From the NCBI RefSeq assembly GCF_963675165.1, contig NC_087392.1, positions 5,339,442 to 5,403,441 of the forward strand: a stretch of DNA of 64,000 bases, given 5' to 3'. Below the pieces are notes generated by a model, which did not search any database, was not told the origin of the DNA, and saw only the letters and a program-made list of their open reading frames with translations. The first letter of the stretch is position 1. Every line of letters starts with the position of its first letter. Of this stretch, positions 1-9,869 are shown in pieces. The position numbers and the translations under genes are program-made. This DNA is from Halichondria panicea (taxonomy: Eukaryota; Porifera; Demospongiae; Suberitida; Halichondriidae).

Positions 1-620
1 GTGATATTTACTCTGTTCCCCAACTTTGTATGGAGGTCCGTAGAAATGATGTCATGTTCAATAAAGAATGTTCCAATGTGTCTAATGACGGCCAGTCTGG
101 TTACATTGTTTTGGTTAATCAAGCGAATCAGTTTATCGTTGAATACAGTCGATGGTGATGCAGTCTGATACAGTCTGTCAATTTGTACTTTCTCCCTGGC
201 ATTAGCTATACTGAGTGGGGACACAGTGCCAGAGGTTATCTGTAGGATATCGATCCCATCGTGTGAGGCCAGAGGGGACACACTGAGTACGGCTGAGGAA
301 CACATCATTCCCACCACTCCAACAACAGTGCGAGATCTACTTGTTAGTCCTGCCACAAAGTTAGCTAGTGTTAGCGAGAAGCTGTCATTACTGCATCTCG
401 ACGTCTCCACTGGCACTATCTCCAGTTGATATTCTGTAAGGATATTATTGTTTGCAATCTCTGCAGCTAGATGAGCAGCAGTGAGTAGCTCCCTCCCTCT
501 GTCTACACAATCTTGAGCTGAGCCCTGACCCAGAGGTACCAATGCCAGTAAGTGGAGAGGGGTCTTGGCTGCAAAAGCTGTCAATAGCAGATGACTCAAC
601 AAGCACAATTTGATAAGCAT
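1..620 (-). CDS. Class C GPCR-like receptor, N-terminal ligand-binding domain (partial, runs off left edge)
   Basis: An uninterrupted minus-strand frame begins with ATG at 618-620 and continues past base 1, giving about 206 residues. The first 18 residues (MLIKLCLLSHLLLTAFAA) look like a cleavable signal peptide. They are followed by a segment (LHLLALVPLGQG, then RGRELLTAAHLAAEIANNN) with the layout of the first strand and helix of the receptor ligand-binding fold (ANF_receptor, periplasmic-binding-protein type I) of GABA-B and metabotropic glutamate receptors. The later stretches TVVGVVGMMCSSAVLSVSP and ITSGTVSPLS fit the conserved SS/A loop and second strand. The protein would be secreted or membrane-anchored with an extracellular sensor. 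Transmembrane segments would lie beyond the edge, so a receptor guanylate cyclase or a soluble binding protein cannot be excluded. No intron is needed in the visible part. Confidence 0.75.
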   Translation of the reverse strand, partial: MLIKLCLLSHLLLTAFAAKTPLHLLALVPLGQGSAQDCVDRGRELLTAAHLAAEIANNNILTEYQLEIVPVETSRCSNDSFSLTLANFVAGLTSRSRTVVGVVGMMCSSAVLSVSPLASHDGIDILQITSGTVSPLSIANAREKVQIDRLYQTASPSTVFNDKLIRLINQNNVTRLAVIRHIGTFFIEHDIISTDLHTKLGNRVNI

Positions 621-908
621 TGTGAATTAACTTTGAACAAAGATGCTATAGCTACAAACGACTAGATCTATACATTTATGACTGTACAAGTAGTGTATTC
701 TCATGATAATACATTGCGCAGGAACCCAATGGTTTCAGCATTCCCACAACAGGATGTGAAACCATACAATAACTTGTGGGAAAGTTTTCAATTTAAAGTT
801 TGTAACACATAGATCATAATGAAACTATTGATGAAAACCATTGATGTAAACATACAGGACAAAAGCCACACGGAGAGTCACAAATTACAAACAGTTACAG
901 ATAATTAT

Positions 909-1544
909 CTAGTCTGTTTCATCTTCTTTGTTACGTCTAGATAAGAATATTTGTCTCTTGTCGACTTTTCTCTGCTGTTTCTTGGTCACTGTGGTGTCCA
1001 GCTTCACAGGTAGAGTCACAGGTGTATCTTCAGACACTCGCACAGTCACAGATCCTCCAGCGGTAGTAGTAATCGGCTCTGGTAGTTCAATGAGGTCCAC
1101 AGGGACATGCAGCTGCAGGCATTGTCGGAAGGCCCTTGATACATGGTGCTCTGTCACCGGCATGTCTGCAGCCACACGAACCATCAACTCTTTATTTTCC
1201 AGGAATCGTGTTAAGTTCTCGGTCTCGCCAGCTTGAACTCCGCCCTTTTCCACAGTAAAAGCATTGTGGTCTTCAACGTTATAATGCGTGGCATATACAG
1301 CCATCTTTTGAGGTAGAAGGTGGTTTCTTCCATAGCCATGCTTCACTTGTACGATTTGACCTTTGATCCCGAGCTTGTGCACATCTTGTGTGAGAATAAT
1401 GTCCAGTCTTGCTTTTCTGTTGGGCCTTTGCTTCCATTGCTTGGACTCACGCCTTGTACCGTAGCTCCTGAGAGACAAGGCCATTGTGCCAACCTTCTGA
1501 AAGCCACCAGAGAGGTTTCTTACTGGGAGACTTATAAGAGCCAT
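909..1544 (-). CDS. MRPL9: Mitochondrial large-subunit ribosomal protein bL9m
   Basis: A single minus-strand exon encodes 211 residues from the first ATG (1542-1544). The frame stays open a little further upstream but without ATG, so 1544 is the likely start. Residues around 47-85 carry the bL9 N-terminal domain: ILTQDVHKLGIKGQIVQVK, then a GYGRNHLLPQKMAVYAT segment matching the GYARNFLIP signature of bacterial L9. The N-terminus is rich in Ser, Arg and Leu and free of acidic residues for about 27 positions, as expected of a mitochondrial targeting peptide. The C-terminal part contains an L9 C-domain-like region and a basic tail. The product should be part of the mitoribosomal large subunit. 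It is divergent to the JADE gene and tandem with the receptor at its 3' side (288 bp apart). Identification of the family is secure; the exact start is less so. Confidence 0.9.
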   Translation of the reverse strand: MALISLPVRNLSGGFQKVGTMALSLRSYGTRRESKQWKQRPNRKARLDIILTQDVHKLGIKGQIVQVKHGYGRNHLLPQKMAVYATHYNVEDHNAFTVEKGGVQAGETENLTRFLENKELMVRVAADMPVTEHHVSRAFRQCLQLHVPVDLIELPEPITTTAGGSVTVRVSEDTPVTLPVKLDTTVTKKQQRKVDKRQIFLSRRNKEDETD

Positions 1545-1933
1545 TCTACTGGATATTGCCACGTGGGTGGGTATGATCACATGAGTAGTCTTGGCGAAAG
1601 ATGGCGTCGTAGTCTTAAACAGTAATCAAGACTTGATTTTATACCTTTTGACAGTTAATGTAACTGTGTTTTATAGCTTATTTGGACCTACAAAGCGTAA
1701 TCGAAGCCTAAAGAAGTGTTTTTGTTTCAAGATAAAGCTTTCTGGTACTATAAAGCGAGTCAAGGACTGGCGAGCGTACAGTGCCTGACAAAAGATCGTG
1801 TTTACAAAGCTTTCAAGAGACTTTGCTGGTGTTGAAGAGAGAGTGTGACTACCTGGAGATGAGCAAACAAAACAAGAGAGTGTAAAGAGGAGCTGAGCTG
1901 AGAGCTGTGAGGGAGGAACACGCCCACTCAATA
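1545..1933. promoter_or_regulatory. Shared upstream region between bL9m (minus) and JADE (plus)
   Basis: The 389 bp separate the start codons of two divergent genes, so both promoters and 5' UTRs must lie here unless there are distant non-coding first exons. I see no clear TATA box or other core element. A bidirectional promoter is inferred from gene layout only. Confidence 0.45.
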
Positions 1934-4787
1934 ATGACATCCTCCAACCCCGCCCACAAACCTGCTGAGGTACAATTTCATATGCAAATTATGTGTAAAT
2001 TAAATTAAATTGGCGATACGCGTTGGTTGCTATGGTGACTACCCTACTGTCCCCTGTAGTTGTATCGAGCTGACCTCATCAGTGCCATGAAGCTCCCAGA
2101 CTCCACCCCCCTAGAGCCGGGATCATTCCTCACTATACGAGAGCCATGGCGGACAGAGTGGGAGTTCGGAGTACAGGTGTGGCTTCATCTTGGCAAGTCC
2201 CACGATCTTATAAGGAATTAGTTGCTATAGTCTGTAGGAAGTTAGTGTGTATGGTCAACTTGTGGCATATGTTTGTCCATTTATGAGTGTGTTTGTTGCA
2301 GGTGTGTGTGAGCCCAGGTCACATCCCAGGGCCTCAGTCAAGGTAAGATTATATAGCAGTGGAGTCCGAGGGTTTAATCATGTACTCTCTTGCAGTCGAG
2401 TGGAGACTGTGTCTACAGAGAGAACAGGAGACTTTGAGCTGTAAGAGTTGTCTATGGTACTATACAGTGACCTGTTAATCAAATGCCCCTCCCCCCTAGC
2501 CCCGAGGCCAAGCTGTGTGAGGGAACAGGGGAGTATCCTATGTATGACCTTGATGAGCTGGACCTCAACTGGCTGACTGCTGTGAACCAAAAGAGGAAGT
2601 TTAGAGGTATATGTAATGCGTGTGCGTGTGTGTGTGTGTGGGTGGTTGGTTGACTGTTGACTGTGCAGCATTGGCTGGTATCAATGGACTCTCAGAAGAG
2701 ACACTCAGAGAAGCCCTCATTGCTCTGGAAACAAAGGTCAGCCATCCACACCCACTGTGTAGACAACCTTACAACCACTCTGGTGGTTCAGTGGGTAGAT
2801 AGCCTTGTTCTCCTAGACTTCCCAGGGGGGTATCCAATTACACACACCGTACACACATGTCTTGTGTGTGGACAATGTGTTCACACACAATGTTCTTGCA
2901 GTGTCAACAGGGCATGGCTCGAGCTATCACCACTCAGGAGAACCTTGGCATAGAGTACGATGAGCAAACTGTGTGTGATGTCTGTCAGGATGTGAGTACA
3001 GTCTACCTTGTGGTGGTGTGTGGGGTTGATATTATGTCTCCTTTACAGCACGAGAGTGAGGAGTCCAATGACATGATATTCTGTGACTCCTGTAATGTGT
3101 GTGTTCACCAGGTGAGCCTTGTCTCTCATGTACATGTATACACCTTAAAGTATTTTTACAGGTAGATATTTGTTTGCAAATTCACTGTTAAGCTCATTTT
3201 GCTGTTATTAATTCCTGCTTAATTAAGTTGTTAAATTAATGTTTTCATAACGTTTCTAATTACTCGCAAGTGATGTATCTGCGAGTACACATTTTACTCT
3301 CGTTTGCAGAAATAGCAAAAATTAATACCACAAAAATATGGTAGTGCTAGTAGATCCCCTCCTCCCCCATGCATGCAGGCCTGCTATGGTGTCACTAGTG
3401 TCCCTAGAGGGAGCTGGCTGTGTAAAGTGTGCTCCTCTGGAGTCGTGTCCCCTGACTGTGCGTTGTGTTTCAACAAGGGGGGTGCACTCAAGAGAGTGCG
3501 TCCTGGCAACCACCAGTGGGCACACATCAGCTGTGCTCTGTGGATACCAGAGGTGCGGTTAGGCAATGTGGACAGAATGGAGCCCATCACCAACATCGAG
3601 GCTGTCCCAGTGAGTCACCCTGACTGTGTGTGTATACCTGTGTGTGTGTGTGTTCCTGTGCCTGGGGGTGTGCCTGTGTGTGTGTGGGTGTGTGTGTGTG
3701 TTCCTGTGCCTGGGGGTGTGCCTGTGTGTGTGTGGGTGTGTGTGTATCTGAGTCTCTGTTGGCTTTGAATGATGTACTGTTTTTCTGTGCAGTTAAGTAG
3801 ATGGAACTTGACGTGTTGCCTGTGCAAGAAGAAGCAGGGAGCTTGTGTACAGTGCTGTGTAAGTCACTCCCTATCAGTATAATGAGTACTTGATACCGTT
3901 CCCTCCCAGCATCCGTCATGTGTGATAGCGTATCATGTGACCTGCGGCTTTAGCGGTGGCCTCATCATGAAGAGCAAACTGGACATGATCAACAATACTG
4001 TCATACACGAGGTAGTTATGGTACATGCACCTGTGAAGATAATAAGTGAATACTTTCACTACTCAGTTTAGACAGGTTGTATTGATGTGTGTACACAGCT
4101 TGGGGTTAACAATCATCACACTTATCTACTCTCACAGTCATTTTGTCCCAAGCACACGGCGGTACGTCGATCGCCACACTCCTCCCCCCGCAAACATGGG
4201 TCGTCACGGCAACCATCGCAGCTGATTCAACTCCAGGAGACCTTCCACGAGTACGCAGACTCAGAGCACCTCACAAAGACTCTCAAGACACCTCCAAAAC
4301 TAGCCGCCCTCATTTATAACTACTGGAAACTCAAGAGACGGGTAAGCGTGTGTGCATGCACTGACTACCGGTCATGATGTGGGTCATTACCCGGGGTATT
4401 GGTGGGAGGAGGGGGTGGGCCCACACTCTCATTGAGCACCATTCAGCCAGTGTAACCAATATACAGACACTCGTAACTCTAGACCTGGAGATTGTATGAT
4501 GTCAATGCATTGTGTAGCTCTTTCATATGATTGAATGGTGTGTGCTTAAATCACGATTGATTTCAGGCCTACATCTTCCATGCTTGAGTACATGTAGCTA
4601 TGATAACTCATGATACACTGTGTCCATATGCAGTCTCAGCACAATCGCACTCTGTTGTCAGACCTGCCCATCGAGACAGCCCTGGAGAGTGTCAAGGAGA
4701 TGTCGGGCACTGCAGCCAGAGTGGGTCACATTGACTGTGTTGCATGTATACCAGCTATACTGATGTGTGTGTATACCAGCTATACTG

Positions 4788-4821
<34 letters not shown>

Positions 4822-5645
4822 ATGTACTCATGACCTCCCTGTGCTCTTTCAGAGTGCTCTCAGAGCTGACGAGGATTATATGAAAATTGTACACATTCGA
4901 CAGAATCTTGAAAAGGTGATCACACAACTGCTATACTAACTTGGAGATTATTGGGACAAATTTGACATACTTTTCCCTAATTGTTAACTTCTTTGATGGC
5001 TTGTGTTTGTCCCAACTACCACAGGCCCGTAACTTGATCTATATGGTCCAAAGGAGGGAGAGACTGAAGAAACAGCTACTCTACAACACATCTCACTCCT
5101 GGGAGCTGGAGGCCAAAGCTCTGGACTCACCAGCAATACAGCTCAGCATCAGGTGAAGTCTTGTGTGGAGGAGAGCATGACTTGTGTATACTCCCAAGAA
5201 TATGTGTTTCCCAAAAGAAAATACCCAATTTGGCAAAACTGCTTCTCAATTTCACTAAGTATGTGCTGTAATGTTAGAAGCCTAACATGTGCATACACTG
5301 TACTCCTGGCGGTATGCTTCCTGATGTCACAAAGATGTGCTGTAATAATTATTGATTGTTATGTACCCACACCCTCACATACACCCACACACACACCCCC
5401 TCACATACACACACCCTCACACCCACACCCACACCTACACACACAGGGGTCCGACTACTGCCCCTCCTCCTGACGAGACTAGCAATGGACCCACTTGCAG
5501 CTCCTCCTCTCAAAAGAACTCTAAACCTAAACTGCGTAACGGGTTTGATAGTACCCCCCCAGGCAAAGTGATGGTAGTGACAGGCCCACATCTGAGACAC
5601 AGACCATACACACTCCACAGACTAGCTAGCACAGAACCTTCATGA
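1934..5645 (+). CDS. JADE: JADE-family PHD-finger scaffold protein (HBO1 histone acetyltransferase complex), 16 coding exons
   Basis: Exons: 1934-1969, 2060-2176, 2302-2342, 2396-2440, 2500-2606, 2669-2736, 2902-2991, 3049-3111, 3379-3609, 3793-3858, 3910-4011, 4138-4341, 4634-4720, 4853-4915, 5025-5152 and 5447-5645. All introns are GT-AG, phases agree, and the total of 1647 nt gives 548 residues plus TGA. The JADE hallmark [11 protein letters not shown] starts in exon 2. PHD1 (about residues 163-207) runs from CDVC through [15 protein letters not shown] to WLCKVC. An extended PHD/zinc-knuckle region (about 214-330) includes [33 protein letters not shown] and AYHVTCGF. A later [10 protein letters not shown] and an [19 protein letters not shown] segment match conserved JADE blocks. 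Family members scaffold KAT7/HBO1 with ING4/5 and MEAF6 in the nucleus and read histone H3. The C-terminus is much shorter than in vertebrate JADE proteins (about 800 residues). Exon 1 rests on phase and one ATG only; the exon 13 donor (gtgggt) is weak. Confidence 0.9.
3142..3356 (+). repeat. Dispersed MITE-like repeat inside JADE intron 8 (copy also at 21.15-21.41 kb)
   Basis: This intron segment is similar, in inverted orientation, to 21151-21413. Shared blocks include gtagatatttgtttgcaa, gctcattttgct, ttttcata-cgtttctaatt-ctcgcaag and ctgcgagtacacattt. The ends are weakly inverted (caccttaaagtattttta against ccacaaaaatatgg). It is a non-coding dispersed element that lengthens the intron without touching splice sites. 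Confidence 0.65.
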
Positions 5646-5936
5646 CATGCATGGCTCTATTTTGTTGTCTCTCTGTTTTTATAGTCACACATGTTGTGCA
5701 CACATGCTGTGCTTATTTTGCACTATAAACTGTTGTTGCGTGAACTGCAAGCAATGCAACTCTGGGGTCCGGGTGACAGAATCATAGACATAATTATACG
5801 TACAGTAATTTTGTATGTACCATGATTTTTGGGTAAAGGTCGTCGTTAGAATAAACTGTTTTAGCGTTTTGTTTTGATTATGGGTGCAAATCGCATTTAA
5901 GCATGTGAACAGCTGGACAAGGTTACATGCACATAA
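5646..5936. other. JADE 3' flank
   Basis: This is the 3' flank and probable 3' UTR of JADE. An aataaa motif at 5851-5856 could serve polyadenylation. Nothing else is recognisable before the transposable element that starts near 5937. Confidence 0.3.
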
Positions 5937-6782
5937 TTATGCCTCGAGGCGTAGCCGCACGAGGGATACGGTAAAGCTGACTGTGTGTGTGTCTGTCTGT
6001 CTGTCTGTGTGTGTGTGTGTGTATTCCAGCTATAACTGCTCAACGGTTGCAATGCGACGAAAACTAACAGCTTCTATAGGCTTCTAGCCACGTTCTCTTG
6101 GATTTTGATTCGTGGATTAGCAAACTAAAGCTTCTTTCTCGAGTTATGGCTAGTTTGACTCACATTGAAGGCTGTTGCAGTCTCTTCAGAATCTTTCATA
6201 GCATCATCTGTCCGCACAAACTTTCTATTCAACATATGAGTTAGCCTTGCACTAAAGCGCTAGCTTTTTGTTAGCTACAATACTCAGAAAATATCTGTTA
6301 AAACAGCTAGCTAGCAGTAGCCATTTGTGAAATTGATCTCTTTGGACACACCCTTTAATTATTCCTGTGGATGTAATGCGCATGCGCGCTCATTCCCCAT
6401 GTGTGATATCCAAGATCCAGATCCAGATTATCCTGGCAGAATCATCTTTGTCTTGAGGGCCTGGTAAGCCACAAAACACTACCATATAACAATATAGATA
6501 ACAATATGCATGTACACAGGTCTTTTCTTCTTAGATATTATATACACTGAACTACAGATCCTGGAAGAATCAATTTTCTTCTTTCTTGAGGTCCTGGTAA
6601 GCCACATAATACAATAAATAACAACAATAGATGCATGTAAATAAGTCTTTTCTTCTCAGTGACTTTATATAGATAAGCTAACTTTAATATAAAATTCATT
6701 ATAGATAACACTCTAATACTTTTGAGCGAAAGCAAAAACATGGCGAGAGGCATTAGCACAGCGCCAGCTTGAACACTAGTTA
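5937..6782 (+). mobile_element. Non-autonomous element, copy 1 (about 846 bp; inverted copy disrupts NLR1)
   Basis: The segment starts TTATGCCTCGAGGCGTAG and ends GCCAGCTTGAACACTAGT. Its reverse complement occurs at 15586-16491. That copy is 906 bp, and subtracting the 61 bp of a nested insertion gives 845 bp, so the two are nearly the same length. A (GT)n run lies near the left end, and no coding capacity is visible. The left end resembles that of the element at 52.9 kb. The transposon superfamily is not determined. Confidence 0.7.
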
Positions 6783-7461
6783 TAATAGTGCTCTTATTAC
6801 TATAATTATATAGCTAGGTGCATGCATGCACAACCTTCTGATTGTTGTGATTCGATCATGAAGACTAGATCCACAGTAAGTGATTCACAATCTAGCTGTA
6901 GTGCAACTATGATTGCAGTAACAGCGATTGTAACATGAGGACGATGAGGTACTATTCCAGCTTCCATAGCTGAATATATAGATCACAAATTTTAGTGTCC
7001 GCTACATTCACTGACCCCGGCTTGATATGTGCATTCACTAATCCAAAAAATGATCAATGCTTTCATAAATGTAATAGCATTACATAATCTCTGTATTCAC
7101 TATAATTAGGAGCCCAGTCACAGAGATGCTGCTCCCAACCTCGTGTGGGAGGATATGAGTGTAATGTCAGACTTTGTACACCTATTGCATTTTACTGTTC
7201 TTTACTGTTTCCATACGTAAACGTTTAGGTTGGGTGGTTCATAATTCAAGATCTTGTATTTTCCGACGGACCTATACTCCTACCAACCAGCAGATCTTGC
7301 TAGAGCCTTCTGTAGGAGATCAGTCCCGTCCAATTTATCATATGGAGAATGAGGGGGAACAGTAAAGAATAGTAAGGAGTACAATCAATCAAATACTGTG
7401 TACGTTAACTAGGTACAATTATAACATGTTCTTTACTGAAGAATTACTTAATTGTTCACAC
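6783..7461. other. Degraded spacer of the helicase array, with an inverted exon-13 scrap
   Basis: Bases about 6815-7030 resemble 28830-29000, and 7225-7430 resemble 29735-29895. Both of those lie in the spacer between helicase copies C and D, so this is the remnant spacer downstream of copy A. Bases 7108-7176 are a plus-strand scrap of helicase exon 13, inverted relative to the fuller exon 13 a few hundred bases to the right. No gene is seen. Confidence 0.55.
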
Positions 7462-9869
7462 CTTGTACAGTGTGCAGAGGTTGTGCAGCTCAAAGTCTGA
7501 CATTACACTCATATCCTCCCACACAAGGTTGGGAGCAGCATCTGTGTGACTGGGATCCTTTAGGATGGCCCTCACCATGCAGTGTAGGGTGTGGTCAGTG
7601 TAGTGGTGTCTCAAGAGTAGGGGATGGTTGGTGGCCTTGCGAAGGTCTACCATCACGTCCATCCTCTTGTTGAGCTCATCACCTGTAGTGGAGAGGGGGT
7701 GCTCAGTACGGGGCACAAATACCTATACAATGAACAGATACACAAGTCAATGAAAAGCCGGGTGAACAACAATTAACACGTGATTATAGGTATTATAGGT
7801 ATTATAGGTATTTGTTAGTGTAGCCATGGTAAAGGACATTGCAAATCACTCGGGAATAAATGCAAATGTCTAACACACCCAAAAGTTCAAACATCAACCA
7901 GTAGCTAGCTTAATATAAACTGCATGTACACCTACAGTTTGCTAACAAGTCACTGTAATAGCTATAATAGCTTATAGCATCCATTCGTGTACATGCATGT
8001 AGCTGATAGCAGTAACAAGTTGTGTACTATACAAAGTTTAAGGTGAATGTGAACTGTATTTTCCAATCTACAATCAATGTAGTCTAAGTGCCAGCAAAGA
8101 AGACTTATACAATCACTATATGTAACTGTTCTGTATACATACAGCTTATTGAATAAAGACACACGAAAGCAATGGATCTATCTCCATTGACACAAGGGGA
8201 ACAAAAGAATGAACAGCCACAACAAGTGAGCAGTCACAGTCCGTCAGCTCAACACACTAGTTGGCCACCAACTGTTTACCGCCCACACTCCTCTCACACT
8301 AGAACAGAACAATGTATCACTGTTTCAGACACCACTCAGATGACTACTAGCACTCATTCACACTCAAGTGCTCATTTCCAATCGTCTATTAGCGCTAACA
8401 ATGAACAAATAGAGGCTAGTCCTCAAGATTATGACTGTCTGAGTACTCCACCAGCTAAAAGAGTGTGTCCTCAACAGCTCAATTCTATTGCTATATGTAC
8501 ACATCCGTTGTCTACTGCAACCAGAAGTAAAACTATAGCAAGTTCAAGTCAGACAATACCAGCTGGTATTCATGTCTACAGAATAGACGTGGTTTGTTGT
8601 ATTGCTGACGCTCTGTCAAAAAATTGCTCGTTGATGGAACTAACAATCAAAAACACAGGCTTTCTGGGATGGACTTTTTTATATTTGAAAGCTTACATAA
8701 AAACACAACGTTAAACACGCTAGACTGTAGTGATGATTTTTATTATTTACAAGAACTTAAAAACAATGATGAAGTCGCTAAATCTTTGTGTGAAATGCTA
8801 ATACACAATCAAGGCCTTCAACTGTCATTTGTACAGTATGTTGTCTTAAAGCTTCGACTATTTCTTCCCATGGCAATCTTCTGATAGCATGTCGTTGGTC
8901 TAGGGCTTTCCTTAAGCACAATCAAGGCCTTCAAAATCTAAATATTGGCGATAAATTGATTGAGGGTCATTTAAAAGAGTTTGCAATGGCATACATTCAG
9001 AGAAAGCCTGTCCTAAATTTAATTGTTGAAAAATTGGAAGATGATTTAGTGAAAGAGATCGAGGGACTTGAAACAGATAATACTGATAAGGAGTACAACA
9101 TCAAAAACAGATACTAACCACCACTGTAGATTTAGAGACTGCTATCATTACAATGCCTCGGGCATACTTTGTTTTGCTCAATTAAGTGCTATGGAAGATG
9201 TTCGTTAGAAATGTACAATAATAAGATTCATATAATTATACTATAATTATGTTTGTGATCAAACCTGTATTTTCATGAGGTGTGTGTATCGCAGTGAGTT
9301 CATGTTCTTGAGCATGTGTCCCTCGTCCAGTACGAGACAGTCTAGAGAGAGCTTCCTAAAGAACTTCCTGTCCTCAGCCTGACCTATACACACATTGTAC
9401 CTGCATGGGGACACAGGGATATATACCATAACTGAGGCATTGAGTGAACAGATTCAACTGTGTGCATGAGATCTATAGCAGTTGTGTAGAAATGCTCACA
9501 GCAGATGCACACATTGTACCTACAGCTATGTAGGTCAGGTTAACACAAATGTCAACAGTCTTAAAGTTTGAACCACGGGGATTAAACAAGTGCCAGAGTA
9601 CAATATTAAATTAGTGACAGTACATACGTTGTGAGGATGACATCAAAGTTATCATGATTGGAAAGGATCTCATATCTCATCTGAGACCTGTCCTGTTGGG
9701 AACCTGCAGTGAATCGTACACAAGTCAGTCCCTTCACATAGAGCAAACACCATATACTGTGTAGGTGACATGCTCTAGTGAGAGCAGTACTGTACACACA
9801 AGCACTCACCCCAGTACACTATGACTGTCATGGCTGGACACCACACCTCAAACTCACGAACCCAATAGT
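7462..9869 (-). pseudogene. SMARCAD1-like helicase copy A (exons 13, 10, 9, 8 only)
   Basis: Recognisable minus-strand exons are exon 13 at 7462-7721 (TTGDELNKRMDVMVDLRKAT, then VWEDMSVMSDFELHNLC), exon 10 at 9265-9400 ([17 protein letters not shown], with the DEGH motif II), exon 9 at 9628-9703 and exon 8 at 9810-9869. Lengths 260, 136, 76 and 60 match the consensus gene. Exons 14-18, 11-12 and everything upstream of exon 8 are missing, and the base pair before exon 13 is GG rather than AG. An NLR remnant occupies 8172-9115 on the opposite strand. This is a dead fragment of the array. Confidence 0.85.
8172..9115 (+). pseudogene. NLR2: Death-NACHT-LRR gene remnant with a large internal deletion
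   Basis: The first 400 bp match the leader of NLR1 and NLR3, starting MDLSPLTQGEQKNEQPQQ and ending where the Death domain should begin. At about 8578 the sequence jumps directly to the last leucine-rich repeats (VVCCIADALS), removing the Death, NACHT and most LRR sequence (over 4 kb relative to NLR1). At 8824-8918 a fragment of about 95 bp is an inverted piece of Death-domain coding sequence. The C-terminal end (9115) reads EYNIKNRY and stops as in NLR3. An open frame of 180 codons crosses the deletion, but the product would lack every functional domain. It lies antisense to helicase copy A, with its 3' end about 150 bp from exon 10. Confidence 0.85.

Noticed and set aside
226..429. Small plus-strand open frame at the left edge
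   Set aside because: It lies opposite the signal-peptide-bearing receptor frame and shows no domain.
928..1236. Plus-strand open frame opposite the bL9m gene
   Set aside because: It is the antisense shadow of a well-supported coding exon and has no family resemblance.
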